Made by a program: the position numbers and the translations under genes | Shown: positions 31,993 through 44,355 of the stretch, piece after piece | Numbering within the stretch: position 1 is the stretch's first letter | How the letters are laid out: every line of letters starts with the position of its first letter | Assembly: GCF_018873765.1 (NCBI RefSeq) | Contig: NC_057924.1 | Span: 18,409,542-18,473,541 of the forward strand | DNA: 64,000 bases | Direction of reading: 5' to 3' | Source: Telopea speciosissima | Lineage: Eukaryota; Streptophyta; Magnoliopsida; Proteales; Proteaceae | Notes under the pieces: generated by a model | Told to the model about the DNA's origin: nothing | Databases searched by the model: none | Seen by the model: the letters and a program-made list of their open reading frames with translations, nothing else

Positions 31993-34900
31993 CTAGTGAC
32001 CGCTAAGCCCACCCCCATGCAAGTCTCGAATGAGTTGTTCCCGTAGGGAACTTCGAGGAATACATAAACGATTCCCTTTGAACAAAAATCCCTCATGGAT
32101 ATGAAAGTCAGGTATGGGTTGTCTTGCGATACACTTCCCCCAAGTCGAACCAAAATCTTCATCATCCTCGTAGAGTTCCTTGAGACAATCGAAACCAACC
32201 ACTTCGCTTTGCATGGTTGTGAGTAAGGTTGCACGCCGGCTTAGAGCGTCCTCCACACGGTTTTGTGCCCCTAATTTATGCTTGATTGTGTACGTAAACC
32301 GTTCCAAAAATGTCACCCATTGAGCATGCATCTTATTCAAATGCTTCTAAGTCCGAAAATATTTTAGGCTTTCATGGTCGGTGTAGATGACAAATTTTTT
32401 GGGTAATAAATAGTGTTCCCAAGTCTGAAATGATCGAACGATCGCAAACGACTCTTGTTCGTAGGTCGACCATTTTTGCCTGGCCTCACTAACTTTTTCA
32501 CTGAAAAATGCTATCGGCCGTCCCTCTTGAGATAGTACACCTCCAATTCCAACACCGCAAGCATCACAATCAATCTCAAAGACCTTCCCAGAGTTGGGTA
32601 GTGCCAACACGGGAGCCGTGGTCAATTTTTCCTTGATCGTAGCGAAGCTTTGTTCACAATCATCAGTCCAAGAAAATTTACCCCTTTTCAAGCATTCACT
32701 GATGGGGGCAACTATGGTACTAAAATTGCGGATGAAACGGCAGTAAAAAGATACGAGTCCAAGAAAACTTTGAACTTCCCTGACTATTGCTGGGGATGGC
32801 CACTCGCTTACAGCACGGACCTTATCGGCATCTACGTGGATCCCTTCGCTGCTCACCACAAAGCCCAAAAACAGCAGCCGATCTTCAAAGAAAGTGCATT
32901 TTTTGGGGTTTGCAAATAATTGATTTTTGCGTAAGACGGTCAACACTTCCCTCAGATGTTTCATGTGCTCGACAGTGCTACGGCTGTAAATTAAGATATC
33001 ATCAAAATAAACCACCACAAATTTGCCCATAAATGGTTTGAGTACCTGAGCCATAAGCCGCATGAAGGTGCTCGGGGCGTTTGACAATCCGAACGGCATT
33101 ACTAACCATTCGTACAAGCTCTCCTTGGTTTTGAAGGCTGTCTTCCATTCATCACCTAGATGGATTTGGATCTGGTGATAGCCGCTACGTAGGTCGATTT
33201 TGGAGAATACCTGGGCGCCCTCTAGTTGATCCAGCATATCATCGATCTTAGGAATACGAAATCGATATCGAACAGTAATTTTGTTGATGGTGCGATTGTC
33301 GACACACATGCGCCAATTCCCATCTTTTTTTGGCATCAAGAGAGCGGGAACGGCACATGGACTCATGCTTTCTCGGACGTACCCTGCCGTGAGTAGTTCC
33401 TCCACCTTTTCCTGTAGGATCCCTGCTTCCCGTGGATTCAGACGATAATGAGGGAGGTTCGGCAAGCTTGCTCCAGGAGCTAAATCGATGTGGTGTTGAA
33501 TATCTCGAAGAGGGGGTAACTGAGTAGGTGGTTCTTCTGAGAAGAGCTCTCCAAATTCCTTCATCAATATTTGCATGGGCTCGGGTGTTTTGCCTTTGTG
33601 GTGAGTGTCATCCTTTACAATTAATGCATAGCACCCCTTGGCCTCTTTGACTTCTCTATGAATGTCTGATTCAGCAAGCACTAATAATGCAGATCCTTCT
33701 TGGTGAGGAGAGGTGACCCGAGTCTTGAGAGGTTCCTTAGGGTGTAATGCAATTTTGTGACCTTGCCATTTGAATATATATATGTTCTCCTTACCCAAGT
33801 GCTTGGTTTCCACGTCAAATTGCCAAGGTCTTCCCAACAGTATATGGCATGCATCCATCTCAATGACATCACATAGAACCTCATCTTTATACGTCTTGCC
33901 GAATGAGAGAGGGACTCTGCAGATCTTTGAGACTGGAATAGCTGATCCACTCTTGATCCATCCAATCTTATAGGGTGTAGGGTGTGGTTCAGTCTTTAAT
34001 TTTAGGTGTTCTACTAATGCCATTGACACAAGGTTCTCGCTGCTGCCGTTGTCGATGATTGTGTTACAGACTCTTGCATTCACAGAACAATGGGTAAGGA
34101 AGATTTGGTGGCGTTGGGAGGTTCCTTGTTGCTTGGGCATGAGCAGCAGCCGACGCACGATGCACGTCACACCTTCACCTTCTTCTTCAGCAACTTCGGC
34201 GTCGTCATCGTCGGATTCTTGTTCATCACTTGGATTGCCTACAACCATGTTCACAGATTTTCTTTGGGGGCAATTATTGGATCGATGTCCAGGCTCACCA
34301 CACTGATAACACTTAATGGGTTCAGCTCGTTCATAAGGATTCTTCGCTGTGGTTGAGTTGGAGGGCACCGTAGCTGGTTTGGTAGTTGACCGACTCCCTT
34401 CTCCAATATTGTTTGTGGATCGAGTCAAAGGTGTTGAAGGTTTGATTGGGTCGGTTGAGACTTGCTTCCCCTTGTCGAGATCAGATCGACTTCTAAAAGT
34501 TGCTGATTTTCTGGAGAGAGTCCTCTCAACACGAAGAGCCATGTTTTGTGCTTCTGCCATATTCCATACTGGTTGCAACGCCATACGATCTTGGATGGAA
34601 TATTTGAGTCCATTCACGAAGCGAGCCACCTGCTGATCATCACTCTCTGCCAAGTTGCAACGAGATTGGAGTCTTAAGAACTCATTGATGTACTCCGTTA
34701 CAGCCCGACTTCCTTGTGTGCAATTCTGGAATTGCTGATACAGGAACTGCTGATGATCAGGAGGGAGGAATCTTGCTCGAAGAAGTTGTCGCATGCGAGG
34801 CCATGTTTGAACTGGAGCTTTCCCTTGGCTTCGCCGCGAGCTTTGTACTTGCGTCCACCATGCTGCAACACCTCCTTTTAATTTGTACGCTACTAGTTTA

Positions 34901-35128
34901 ACTTGTCGATCTTCAGCCACGTCCATAAGGTTGAAGAACTGCTCAACCTCATATTCCCAGTCATAGTATCCTTCAATGTCGACACTCCCGTGGAAGTTGA
35001 GAATGTCGGCCTTGATGCAATAATTCTCATTACGGACTGGAAATGGGGCGTTGTCTTGTCGATAGTTCGGCTGTCAGCGGGGGTGACGATTCCTAGGATT
35101 CCAGTCATCGTCACGGCCAAGAAGATCA
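31993..35128 (-). pseudogene. Gag, protease, reverse transcriptase and RNase H of minus-strand gypsy element
   Basis: Reads without a stop from about 35070 to 32347. Gag core YKLKGGVAAWWTQVQ and FLRLQSRCNLAESD, zinc knuckle CYQCGEPGHRSNNC, protease TIIDNGSSENLVS and ILLGRPWQFD, RT LMPKKDGNWRMCVDNRTINK, VFSKIDLRSGYHQI, catalytic VYFDDILIYS, then RNase H FEIDCDACGVGIGGVLSQ and YTDHESLKYF. A TAG at 32344-32346 (family residue Gln) interrupts RNase H, and the linker to integrase runs on to a TAG near 31994. The N-terminus of gag, 5' leader and primer site are missing. Confidence 0.88.
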
Positions 35129-35725
35129 TGTCTATCTTAAGCTTTTCACATTAATTCATCATGTATGCTTTATTTCTATATATACTAACAATACAGCGCG
35201 GTTGAATTGAGGTACGTCATCTCTTTCATCCTCTTTGTATTGTGTGCATTAGATTCATGTGTAATTGTCCCTTTAATAATCAACATACCTAGGGTTGAAT
35301 TCTGATTTTCACTTGGTGGACTAAAATGCCTAATATCTTCCTCAGACCGCAACCTAACACAAACTGATGTAGGACGAGGGGTGGACCTTGGAATCGTCCA
35401 AGCTAAACGAAGAAGAATTGCAGAGTTGGTTCAATACTGACCAAAGTAGAGAGGGATTATTTTATTTAGTTCTGCCTTTCTGGTTACATTAATGCCTTAT
35501 TTAATAGATGCTAATGCAACTAATAATGGCAAGGAATCGATCATGATTCAATCATGGCTGGAATATCTTAATGGATCCACTCATGAATCAATCATGACTA
35601 GATTACCATAATGGAGATGAGGAGAATAGGAAGGGAATCCCACGGATGGGTAATGGATATGGACGCCACCTAGGATACATCTTTACATGGCTGGACTTGG
35701 ATGGCACCGAGAGTGTTCCGCATCA
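35129..35725 (-). repeat. 5' LTR of minus-strand gypsy element
   Basis: 597 bp, same length as its partner. Confidence 0.88.
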
Positions 35726-36668
35726 CAAACCCTAACCTTTGGTTAGACCAATTCAAAGTGGAGTCTTAGATTTATTTTATTTAGGTCCTAGACCCAGTCT
35801 AGATGGTGACTCTCAAGCAAAAGAGACCAGGGGACCCTTTTCACTCTTCTAGAGGAGGTCCTGAAACTCCCTTTCTCCCCACAATGGGAACATGAGTATC
35901 GATGAGAAATATCGTGTTGTATAAAATATGGATCAAATGCTTTATATTTTGCACAATCTAATTGAAAAAATTGGCAATGTGATTGTGAAATTTAATAAAA
36001 GTAGGCACACCTCAAAACGATACAAAAGAGGAAAAATCTAAGTCAACTAAATGAAATTATCAATGAACGCAACATAATAATGATAGGCTTCTATAGACGT
36101 TATAGGAGCTGAGTCTCAGATGTTAGAGTGGATCAAGTCAACAAAAGATTTAATTAAATGAATAGGGATGTAAAAAGAATTAAGACCAGACATTTCTAGA
36201 ATAAAAAACAACCAAGAAAGAACTTGGTACTCACCTTTGGCATTGCCATTAGCAGAGAAACAAGAACTCAAAGATTGATTTAGGAATCCACCTTTGGCAT
36301 TGCCATCAGCTGAAAACCAAGTCAATACATTAATTGACATTTGAAATTACTCTATTTTAAGCAGAAAAAAAATAATAAAATTACAATGCTTTTGTAACCT
36401 AACTAGGTGACAATCAGCTTTTCCCTTTCATTTAATGGTTAGGACTTAGGAGTCGATGAAAAATATTTTGATAAATGCAACAACAAAAATCATATTTTGC
36501 TGCGGTTCCTCCAAACTTTTGGTTGTTGGATTCAATTCCAAAGGTGTATAATGCCACAACGGACTTTGTTTGGACAAATTTTTTCTACAAACCATCATAG
36601 GCGCACGAAATGGAATCACGCTCCGATTAAATGGTGTATTTTTTAAAATACTAAACCTAGGGGGATAT
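35726..36668. other. No gene recognised
   Basis: AT-rich. Short direct duplication of CACCTTTGGCATTGCCATTAG-like text near 36233 and 36288. No domain. Confidence 0.4.
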
Positions 36669-37090
36669 TTAGGGCTGCAACAGGGTCGGGTTGGGCTGGG
36701 CCTTTTAAAACCCCAACCCAACCCTGAGTGTCCTTAGCTGGGCCCAGGCCCGACCTGGACCTGACTCAGGGCCAGAAAAATCCAACCCCGACCCTGATTG
36801 GCCCTAATAATTGGGGGGGGGGGGGGGAGAGATACGCATCAGTTGGCCAAGCTGGGAAAGGAAGATGCATGGGTTGACCAGGCTGATTGACTGAGAAGAA
36901 GAAGAAGAAGAATAACCAAAAAAAAAAAAAAAAAAGAATGAAAAGGAAGAAGAAGATAGGGTCAAGCCGGGCCGGGCTTAGCTTGAGGCCTCAACCTTGA
37001 CCTGGCCCGACTCTGCCAAGGTATCTCAACCCAAACCCTATTCAAGCTCAGGGCGGGTTCGGGTCGTCATGGCCAAACTTGCACCCCTAG
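36669..37090 (-). mobile_element. MITE-like repeat, family G, copy 2
   Basis: Begins TTAGGGCTGCAAC and ends TTGCACCCCTAG; inverted relative to copies 1 and 3. Interior interrupted by a G run (36813-36828) and an A/GAA-rich stretch. Confidence 0.75.
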
Positions 37091-38232
37091 GGGTATTTGC
37101 AAACCCATAAGGAAAGGGGATTATTCCGTTTTTCGGATGTGAGGACACATGTCCTTTTGCTTCCATAAATGCCTCTTCACACTGCCATTAGGGGTGTTTA
37201 GAGGGACATTTATGGAAGTAAAAGGATATGTGTTAGCATAAAATCATACGTGAAGCGTTCACGTACAGGTGGATGATCCGGGTTCATGTAATAAATGACA
37301 CCTATCTCATTCCTCGCCTCTTGATGATCTTTGTTTGGGATGAAATTTGATATGTGAATAGGGAGCCTTGGAGTCCGGATTCTCTACCCACATGGGGTGC
37401 CACCCCATGTGGGGAGCTGATCCCAACTCGGACCTTGGGCCCTATTTCTCTCCTCCCCCCCACCTCCCACCCACGTTTGACTTCTCTTGTGGCAGATATG
37501 AGAGCATGCAAGAATGCCTTCTTAAGTGGATTGTCCAGGAAAAGCATTCCTCTTCTTTTTTAATGTCATTTGAAATTAACTAAGCTATCTTTTTATTGCT
37601 TTAGGAGCCTGTTGCCTTCGAGTTTGGTTCTTTTGCACGTACCAACAGGTGAAGGTACGTGTGAGAGCCAACCACTTGTCCTATTTTTATCATTTACAAG
37701 GGAAGGATGGGTTTTTATAGAAACAATATTAAAATGTTATTGATTCTGATATGTACGTTCACCTGTTGATACGTGCAGATGATCCATTCTCGTAGCCTTC
37801 ATAGATGGGATATTCACAAGTCTTCTAAGACTTGGTTTGAATGGAGATCCAATTAAAGAATGGCATACAACAACAGTTGAATTGAAGCCTCTGAGATTGC
37901 AGAAGAAGAAACAAATGTGGAAGGATCAAAACTAGAAGAAGCAGCCCCACAAACGATAGAAATTGAATGAAGGCCAGTTATCTTGGGTTTACACCAACTG
38001 TAAATTTCTTGTTTGTATATCCAAGCCATGTACTTGATATTTGGAAAGTATACGAGAATGTATGTTACGTTACTATGTTGAATAAGAAGCTTCTTTTCTG
38101 GGAAAAATTAATTTGAATCCCATCGAAGTCCAATTTAAAAAGTAGGTCAGTTTCAGTTAATTGGCCACTCTTGTTCTTTTAATAATCATCCTATTTATCT
38201 TTTTTTTTTATTTTTTTTTATTTTTTTTTTTA

Positions 38233-38263
<31 letters not shown>

Positions 38264-39366
38264 TTTTTTTATTGCTAACGAAGGTAGGCAGAAGAACTAT
38301 TCCCCTGAATCCATGCAAATCCCACAATCACAAGACTGGGTCATTCACGGATTTAAGTGAAAAGTCAATTAAATCTAAGGTGAGTGGCCTCAAGTAGGTA
38401 AGAGGAGTCGAACACAAGTCACCTGTCGATTTAAACCAACGCCCATGCCAACTCCTCTACCCCCTTGGGGTTCTATTTATCTTATTATTTTCAGTTTAAA
38501 ATGTTTATATGCACATGGAAATAGCCAAGAGATGCAAAGGTATGAAATTTAAGCTATAGATCCCTAAGCTCCATCTTCGGCATTGCAATTAGCAGGGGAG
38601 AGACCTAACCACTTAAGCATAAATAACAAGTTTTGAAGAAATCCTTAAAAGAAAAGTCCATGTAAAACCTATGGATAAGGGGACCTGGTGGGATGATCTT
38701 CTAGGCAATATCTATTGCTGATTGATTAGCCAGAGAAAAACTTCAAAGTTGAAAGCCAAAGTTGCTTCTGTGGATGTAGCACACCATATTAGTGTGTAAA
38801 CCGCGTTATATCTCTGTGTCCTCTTGCTCTGTTCTTGTTTCTTTTTTGTTTTTGGTTGGTGTTTGTTATAACATTAATCTTAAGGTAAGTCTTCGATGAA
38901 GTCCTTAAACATATCTTAGCAACAATTGATGATTATAGTTTTCAATAAAAGTTTACATGGAAAGATAAAAATTATAGTTAACTAATAAATAAGAAATGTG
39001 CGAGTTAAAATATACGATGAATTCCAATCAACCTGAATGTTTGCAAAATAAAAATATAGATGGGACAATACATATTGAGTATATTGTTTGTTGACTTGGA
39101 TCACATAAGACTTATGTATTTGTGGGTCCCATATTGATACATATGGTTCTTACAATCATATAATATGAGCGATCTTATTCAAATTTGTTATAATGACATC
39201 TTATATAATTATTTTAGATAATTTTACCATTTCAACATGTGTAAAATTTTCCATTATATGAACAATGTTTGACCCTTATTTCCTATTCTTGTATTGGGCT
39301 GCAACTAGACAATGAGGTAGGTGAGAAATGTTCTGGATCCTTCATATATATATGTGTGCCAATACC
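37091..39366. other. No gene recognised
   Basis: Intergenic. Includes a T-rich low-complexity block (TTTTTA)n at about 38198-38275, which gives a false Phe-rich peptide. No domain or RNA gene seen. Confidence 0.4.
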
Positions 39367-39797
39367 TAAAGGTGTCAAAGTTCGGTTCGAAGTTCGAACC
39401 AGTTAAACCGACAAAATCAATTGGATCAGCTTAGAACGAACCGGCCAAATCCTTATTGGTTTGGTTTTGCATTGATATTTTTATGGAACTTGCAGATACT
39501 AAAAAAATAAAATCGGATCAATCGAATGCATTGACTCAATCGAAACTAGGATCAAGCCTGTTTAAAAAAAAAACAAACACAAGATTTTCTCATTGTTTTT
39601 CTTATGTATACCTGTAAACTCGAAACTAGATAGCATCGAACCCAATTACAAACTGTTAAGAAAGCAGATCAAACTGGACCAAAATAGAAATGGACCGAAA
39701 TCAAAAACTTCCTCAATTAATGGTTTGGTTTGAGTTAACTAGGTAGTAGATCGAAACCGATTCAACCCGACCAAACCGACTCATTGACACCCTTACC
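39367..39797 (+). mobile_element. hAT-like MITE
   Basis: About 430 bp starting AAAGGTGTCAAAGTTCGG and ending ATTGACACCCTTACC, giving an inverted GGTGTCAA/TTGACACC terminus typical of hAT MITEs. Interior has repeated AACCGA/CGAACC words. Target duplication not identified. Confidence 0.55.
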
Positions 39798-40231
39798 ATC
39801 ACCTATCACTTGACAACTCAATTAACTTTGTTCAGTTCAACAAGCCATATTTCTTAGGCAATAGGCTTCACTCCAGGTAGGAATAGGATAGAGGTTTCAT
39901 TTTTCTTCCAAACATCCAATAGGAACGAGCCAACAAGCGGTGAGCCAGACCTGTCAACCCTAAAGATTTCTCCCTTTATACAATGGCAATTCAATTTTAA
40001 CAAACAATCTAAAGTTTTCCAATCAAACAGCAATGATAAGCCAAATACTTCAACTTCAGGACTTCATCAAACACAAGATTAGAAATGCTACAAGTCAAAA
40101 TGTCAATGATTTGAAAAGTCAAAGTTTGACTAATTGAATTCTGGCAATTCAGATGGTTTTTGTTCATGCTAACATATATAGTGGATTAGTGGTAAGGATA
40201 AGATACCGTTATCTTTAAACCCACAATCAGA
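39798..40231 (+). promoter_or_regulatory. Upstream region of GLR gene with candidate TATA
   Basis: No gene. ACATATATAG at 40172-40181 lies about 50 bp before the GLR start codon and could be the TATA box. Confidence 0.35.
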
Positions 40232-40493
40232 ATGTATTCTGCAACCCGTTTTCTATTCTTGATCTTAATTCATATTCTTCTTCTCTTCCATGGATCACCA
40301 GCAGAGACTGTTGGAGATGAAACCAGAATAGCAAACCTTGGTGCAATCATTGATGAAAATTCGCGTAATGGAAAGGAAGAGAAGACAGCCATGGAAATAG
40401 CTATCCAAAGCTTTAATGACTCTAACAGCCAGTTCAAGCTAGCCCTCCATGTACGTGATTCAGCCGGAGATCCTCTCCGAGCAACCTCTGCAG
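40232..40493 (+). CDS. GLR exon 1
   Basis: Signal peptide and start of the N-terminal domain, ending DPLRATSA; donor CAG|GTGGGT, one base carried into exon 2. Confidence 0.85.
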
Positions 40494-43400
40494 GTGGGTA
40501 ATTAGTTATTTAAACCAGTCAAAATCTTATTTGTGATTCAGATAACAAGCCTGATCTCAATATAATCCAAGAAGTATTTGTGACTCTTCCTTAATATCAT
40601 TTTTGAGATTAGGGTTTATCTATATTGTACTATGCGAGACCCTATATATAGGGGTTAATTTGTAATTTCTTCAGCAGAATAGTGGAAGCTCTAACTTATC
40701 ACTTGGCCGTTGACATAGCCCATGTTGGGTGAACCATGCAAATCTTTATGTTGTGTGCATGTAATTGTCATTTTTCTTTTGCAAATCGTTGTTCTGCTGC
40801 GTTGTTAATTCTTATATATTGTTGAGTGCAGCTGAAGAGTTCGTCGGAAAAGAGCAGGTTGAGGCCATTCTTGGAATGGAGACATGGCAAGAGGCCGCGT
40901 TAGTAGCTGAAATAGGAAATCGAGCACAAGTCCCTGTATTTTCCTTCGCAAGTACTTCTATCGCAGCGTCATCGACGACCAAGCAATGGCCTTTCTTGGT
41001 TAGGATGACAAACAATGAAACCACACAGATGAAATGTATGGCTGCCATTGTTGGTGCATACAAATGGAGGAATGTTATTTCAATCTATGAAGATGATACT
41101 TATGGAAGTAATTCAGGAGTGGTCATGCTTCTCTCTGATGCTCTTCGAGATGTAGGCTCTCAGATTGAGTATCGAATGGTTTTTCCGCCGATATCTTCGA
41201 TTTCTGATCCCAAAGATGAAATTTTAAAAGAGCTGGGGAAGCTAAACAGCAAGCAGTCTAGGGTTTTCATTCTTGTTCAACCATCAATATCATTTGCTGT
41301 CCAGCTCTTCACATAAGCTAGAAGAATTGGACTAATGGGGAAAGAGTCTGTTTGGATAACTACAAATACAATTGCCAATGCCCTAGATTCCTTTAACTCC
41401 TCTGTTATCTCTTCCATGCAAGGTGTTTTAGGAATTAAGACTCACTTCTCTGAAAATACCTTATCCTTCAAAGATTTCTCTTCTAAATTCAAGAAAAATT
41501 TTCGTTCTGAGTATCCTGAAGAAGAGTACTTCGAGCCCGGAATCCATGCAGTCCGAGCATATGATGCTATTTCTACTCTAACAAATGCAATGGAGAATAC
41601 ATCAAAGTTATTGCTAGACAAAATATTGTCAAGCAATTTCAATGGCTTAAGTGGAAAAATTCAATTCAAAGACGGAGAATTATCGAATTCCCCTGTTTTC
41701 CAAATTGTTAATGTGGCAGGAAAGAGTTACAAGGAACTAGATTTCTGGACTACTGAGTGTGGTTTCTCAGAGATCCTTGGTGATCAATGTAATGGTAACA
41801 ATTACAACATGGAAGGATTGAAAGGACCTGTAGATTGGCCTGGAGGTTTACAGAGAGTACCAAGAGGATGGGTATTGCCTAGTGATTTAAAGACCATGAA
41901 AATTGGTGTTCCAGAACGAGCAGTGTTTGAGGAGTTCATCAAAGTGGAAAAGAACAAGAACCCTAATTTGCCACCATTGGTTACAGGTTTCTGTGTTAAG
42001 GTTTTCGAAGAAGCTGTAAAGATCTTGAGAGAGACAAAGTATGGTATATCCTATGAATTTGAATCATATGATGGACCATACGATGATCTCATTGATAAAG
42101 TCTATCACAAGGAATATGATGCTGTTGTTGGTGATATAACGATCCTGTCCAACCGATCTGACAAGGTAGAGTTCACTCAGCCCTATACAGAGTCAGGGTT
42201 GTCATTGGTAGTTCCTGTGAAGAAGGAATCTCGAGCATGGATGTTCATGAAGCCTTTCACAACAGAGATGTGGCTAGTTACTGGTTTGGTCTTGTTCTAC
42301 ACCATGTTGGTGGTTTGGTCTGTGGAACATCAATCAAATCCAGAATTCAGAGGCCCTTGGAAGGATCAACTTGCCACTGCCTTGTGGTTCACCTTCTCAA
42401 CTCTCTTCTTTGCCCACAGTAAGTAAATGTTCAAAATCAAATTATAGCGAAATTATCATCTATCTCTAGCTAGACATCTCATGAAATGATGTTAATTTCA
42501 CATGCTGCAAATTAATTGTACCAATCTGTCATCTAATGTAGGGGTGCAAGTTTGTCCCTGTCGGCTCGAGCCCGCCTTGGCCCGTCCTGAGCTTGAACAG
42601 GGTCTAGGCTGAGATACCTTGGCCCTGAGAGCAGGTCAGGGTTGGGAATTTCTGACCTTGAGTTAGGGCTGGGCTGGGTCAGGGTTGAGGCCTTGGGCTG
42701 AGCCCGACCCTGTCTACTTCTTCTTCTCCATGGCCTCGCCCAACCTGCATCCCCTTTCCCCCTTCCCCCTGGTCAGAGCCAATCAGGGTCAGCTAGGCTT
42801 AGCCTCGTCTTCTTCTTTTCCTTGGCTTGGCCCAGCCCTTGCATCCCCCTTCCCCCTCCCCATGGTCAGGGCCAATCAGTGTCAACCCGGCCCAACCTTG
42901 AGAGTGGGCTAGGATTGGATTTTTCAGGTCCTGAGTCAGAGTCAGGCAAAGCTTGGGCCCAACTAAGGTGACTCAAGATTGGGTTGGGGTTTAATTTAAA
43001 AAGCTCGACCCAACCTGACTTTGTTGCAGCTCTAATTTAATGATGTCCAACCCAAAATTTAGAGTTTCAAAATGGAGAGGCCATTCCCAAGGTCATATGT
43101 CCAGTTCCATTCCTCGCCGCCATGGAGTGCACTACTAAATCAGCTCCCCTCAGCTTTGGGCCATGGGTATTCACATGGTCTATGAATGGATAACCTGCTT
43201 TGATATCACTTAATGACGTTCAACCCAAAAGTCCAAGGTTTAGGGTGGAGAGGCCGATCCCAAGCTCATATGACCAACAACCACATACTATTCGACCAAT
43301 GTGGGAGTAAAACCCTTCTCATTCTTGACCATAGAGTACACTCATTGCATTATCATTAATTGGTATGCCATGCTTATATGTATTTTGGTTAATTTATACA

Positions 43401-44355
43401 GGGGAGAAACTTCATAGCAAATTCACTCGGGTTGTAATGGTAATATGGCTGTTTGTGGTGTTAATCTTGACCTCTAGCTACACTGCTAGTCTCACCTCTA
43501 TGCTCACAGTCCAACGACTCAAACCTATTGTGTCCGATATCGAGTTTTTAAAGAGTAGTAATTCGATTGTAGGATGTGATAGTGACTCATTTGTTAAGAA
43601 TTACTTGGTGAATGTACTTGGATTCAAGACGGATAACATCAGGCCTATTACAAGTAAAGACACCTATGTTGCTGAATTTGATCAAGGCAACATAAAGGCT
43701 GCTTTCCTAGAGCTCCCCGGTGAAAAGGTGTTCCTCTCCAAATATTGCAATAGATATACTACTGCTACTGAAACAATCCATAGATTTGGTGGATGGGGCT
43801 TTGTAAGTAGTCACAAACATTAACACTTAACTTCTGTTTTCTTTATTATATGAAAAGATACACAGATGATGATCAACTATATTATTGTTTATTCTACAGG
43901 TCTTTCCATTGGGTTCAACTCTTGCTGCTGACTTTTCCAAAGCAATTCTAGAACTATTGGAGAACGGAAATATTACAAAATTGGAAGAAGATTGGTTCGG
44001 TGGAGATTCAAAATGTTCAAAATCAGGAACTGAAGTTGACAATGAGAGCTTGGGCCTTGATAGCTTTTGGGGTCTTTTTGTTCTCACTGCTGGCACATCT
44101 ACCATTGTCTTTCTACTCTTTCTCATTAACCTATGGAGGAAACATCGAAGTAATAGAAATCGGTGGAATCGGGTGAAAAAAACATTGTTACACCAGAATG
44201 GGCAACATCACTTTTCAGTACTGGGAGCTCCAGCTTCTGCACAAATAGCACCCGATAAGGATTGGGTTCTGAGTGAGTACAACAATCCAGGGTATCATCA
44301 AGCTTCACAAATGGCTGAAATTGAAATGAGGAAGACATCCATTACCGATGTATAG
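40232..44355 (+). CDS. Glutamate receptor-like channel (plant GLR, clade 2/3 type), one in-frame stop
   Basis: Plant GLRs are plasma-membrane amino-acid-gated Ca-permeable cation channels. Exons 40232-40493, 40832-42418, 43402-43802 and 43900-44355 join with GT-AG sites in correct phase (about 900 residues, usual length). Signal peptide ([14 protein letters not shown]); N-terminal ligand-binding-like domain from [10 protein letters not shown] through [22 protein letters not shown]1 [14 protein letters not shown]1 [15 protein letters not shown], pore [16 protein letters not shown]3 [19 protein letters not shown] with the channel signature SYTASLTS; S2 [18 protein letters not shown]4 [20 protein letters not shown]. 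The only visible defect is TAA at 41314-41316 (LFT stop ARRIGLMG), where relatives have an acidic residue. Intron 2 holds a MITE. Possibly a recent pseudogene, a null allele, or a base-call error. Confidence 0.88.
40832..42418 (+). CDS. GLR exon 2 (contains TAA at 41314)
   Basis: Acceptor GAGTGCAG. Encodes most of the ligand-binding domains, M1 and the pore loop; ends FFAH with donor A|GTAAGT. The frame is open for 1.6 kb except the single TAA at 41314-41316. Confidence 0.85.
42539..43035 (+). mobile_element. MITE-like repeat, family G, copy 3 (GLR intron 2)
   Basis: TAGGGGTGCAAGTTTG to TTGTTGCAGCTCTAA; same orientation and interior words as copy 1, with an internal duplication of a CCCCTTTCCCCCTTCCCC-type segment. 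Confidence 0.75.
43402..43802 (+). CDS. GLR exon 3
   Basis: Acceptor TATACAG; completes AGG (Arg) with exon 2, giving the usual HREKL junction. M3 and most of S2; donor TTT|GTAAGT. Confidence 0.85.
43900..44355 (+). CDS. GLR exon 4
   Basis: Acceptor [29 protein letters not shown]4 and a cytoplasmic tail ending MRKTSITDV then TAG at 44353-44355. Confidence 0.87.
   Translation, partial: VFPLGSTLAADFSKAILELLENGNITKLEEDWFGGDSKCSKSGTEVDNESLGLDSFWGLFVLTAGTSTIVFLLFLINLWRKHRSNRNRWNRVKKTLLHQNGQHHFSVLGAPASAQIAPDKDWVLSEYNNPGYHQASQMAEIEMRKTSITDV

Larger units (their letters stand above)
30358..35725 (-). mobile_element. Ty3/gypsy LTR retrotransposon, minus strand, lacking a primer-binding site
   Basis: Two 597-bp LTRs (30358-30954 and 35129-35725) enclose a gag-pol region read on the minus strand. 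A polypurine tract (GGTGTGGGGGAA, minus) abuts the 3' LTR. The 5' LTR instead joins directly to gag coding sequence, with no TGG-type primer site. No matching 5-bp flanks are seen (TAGCA and CAAAC). LTRs differ by roughly 21 substitutions. Gag-pol is largely open (859 codons) with a few stops. Confidence 0.9.

Noticed and set aside
38161-38397. 78-codon Phe-rich frame
   Set aside because: Translation of a (TTTTTA)n low-complexity block.
42237-42422. 61-codon frame overlapping GLR exon 2
   Set aside because: A shadow of the GLR coding frame.
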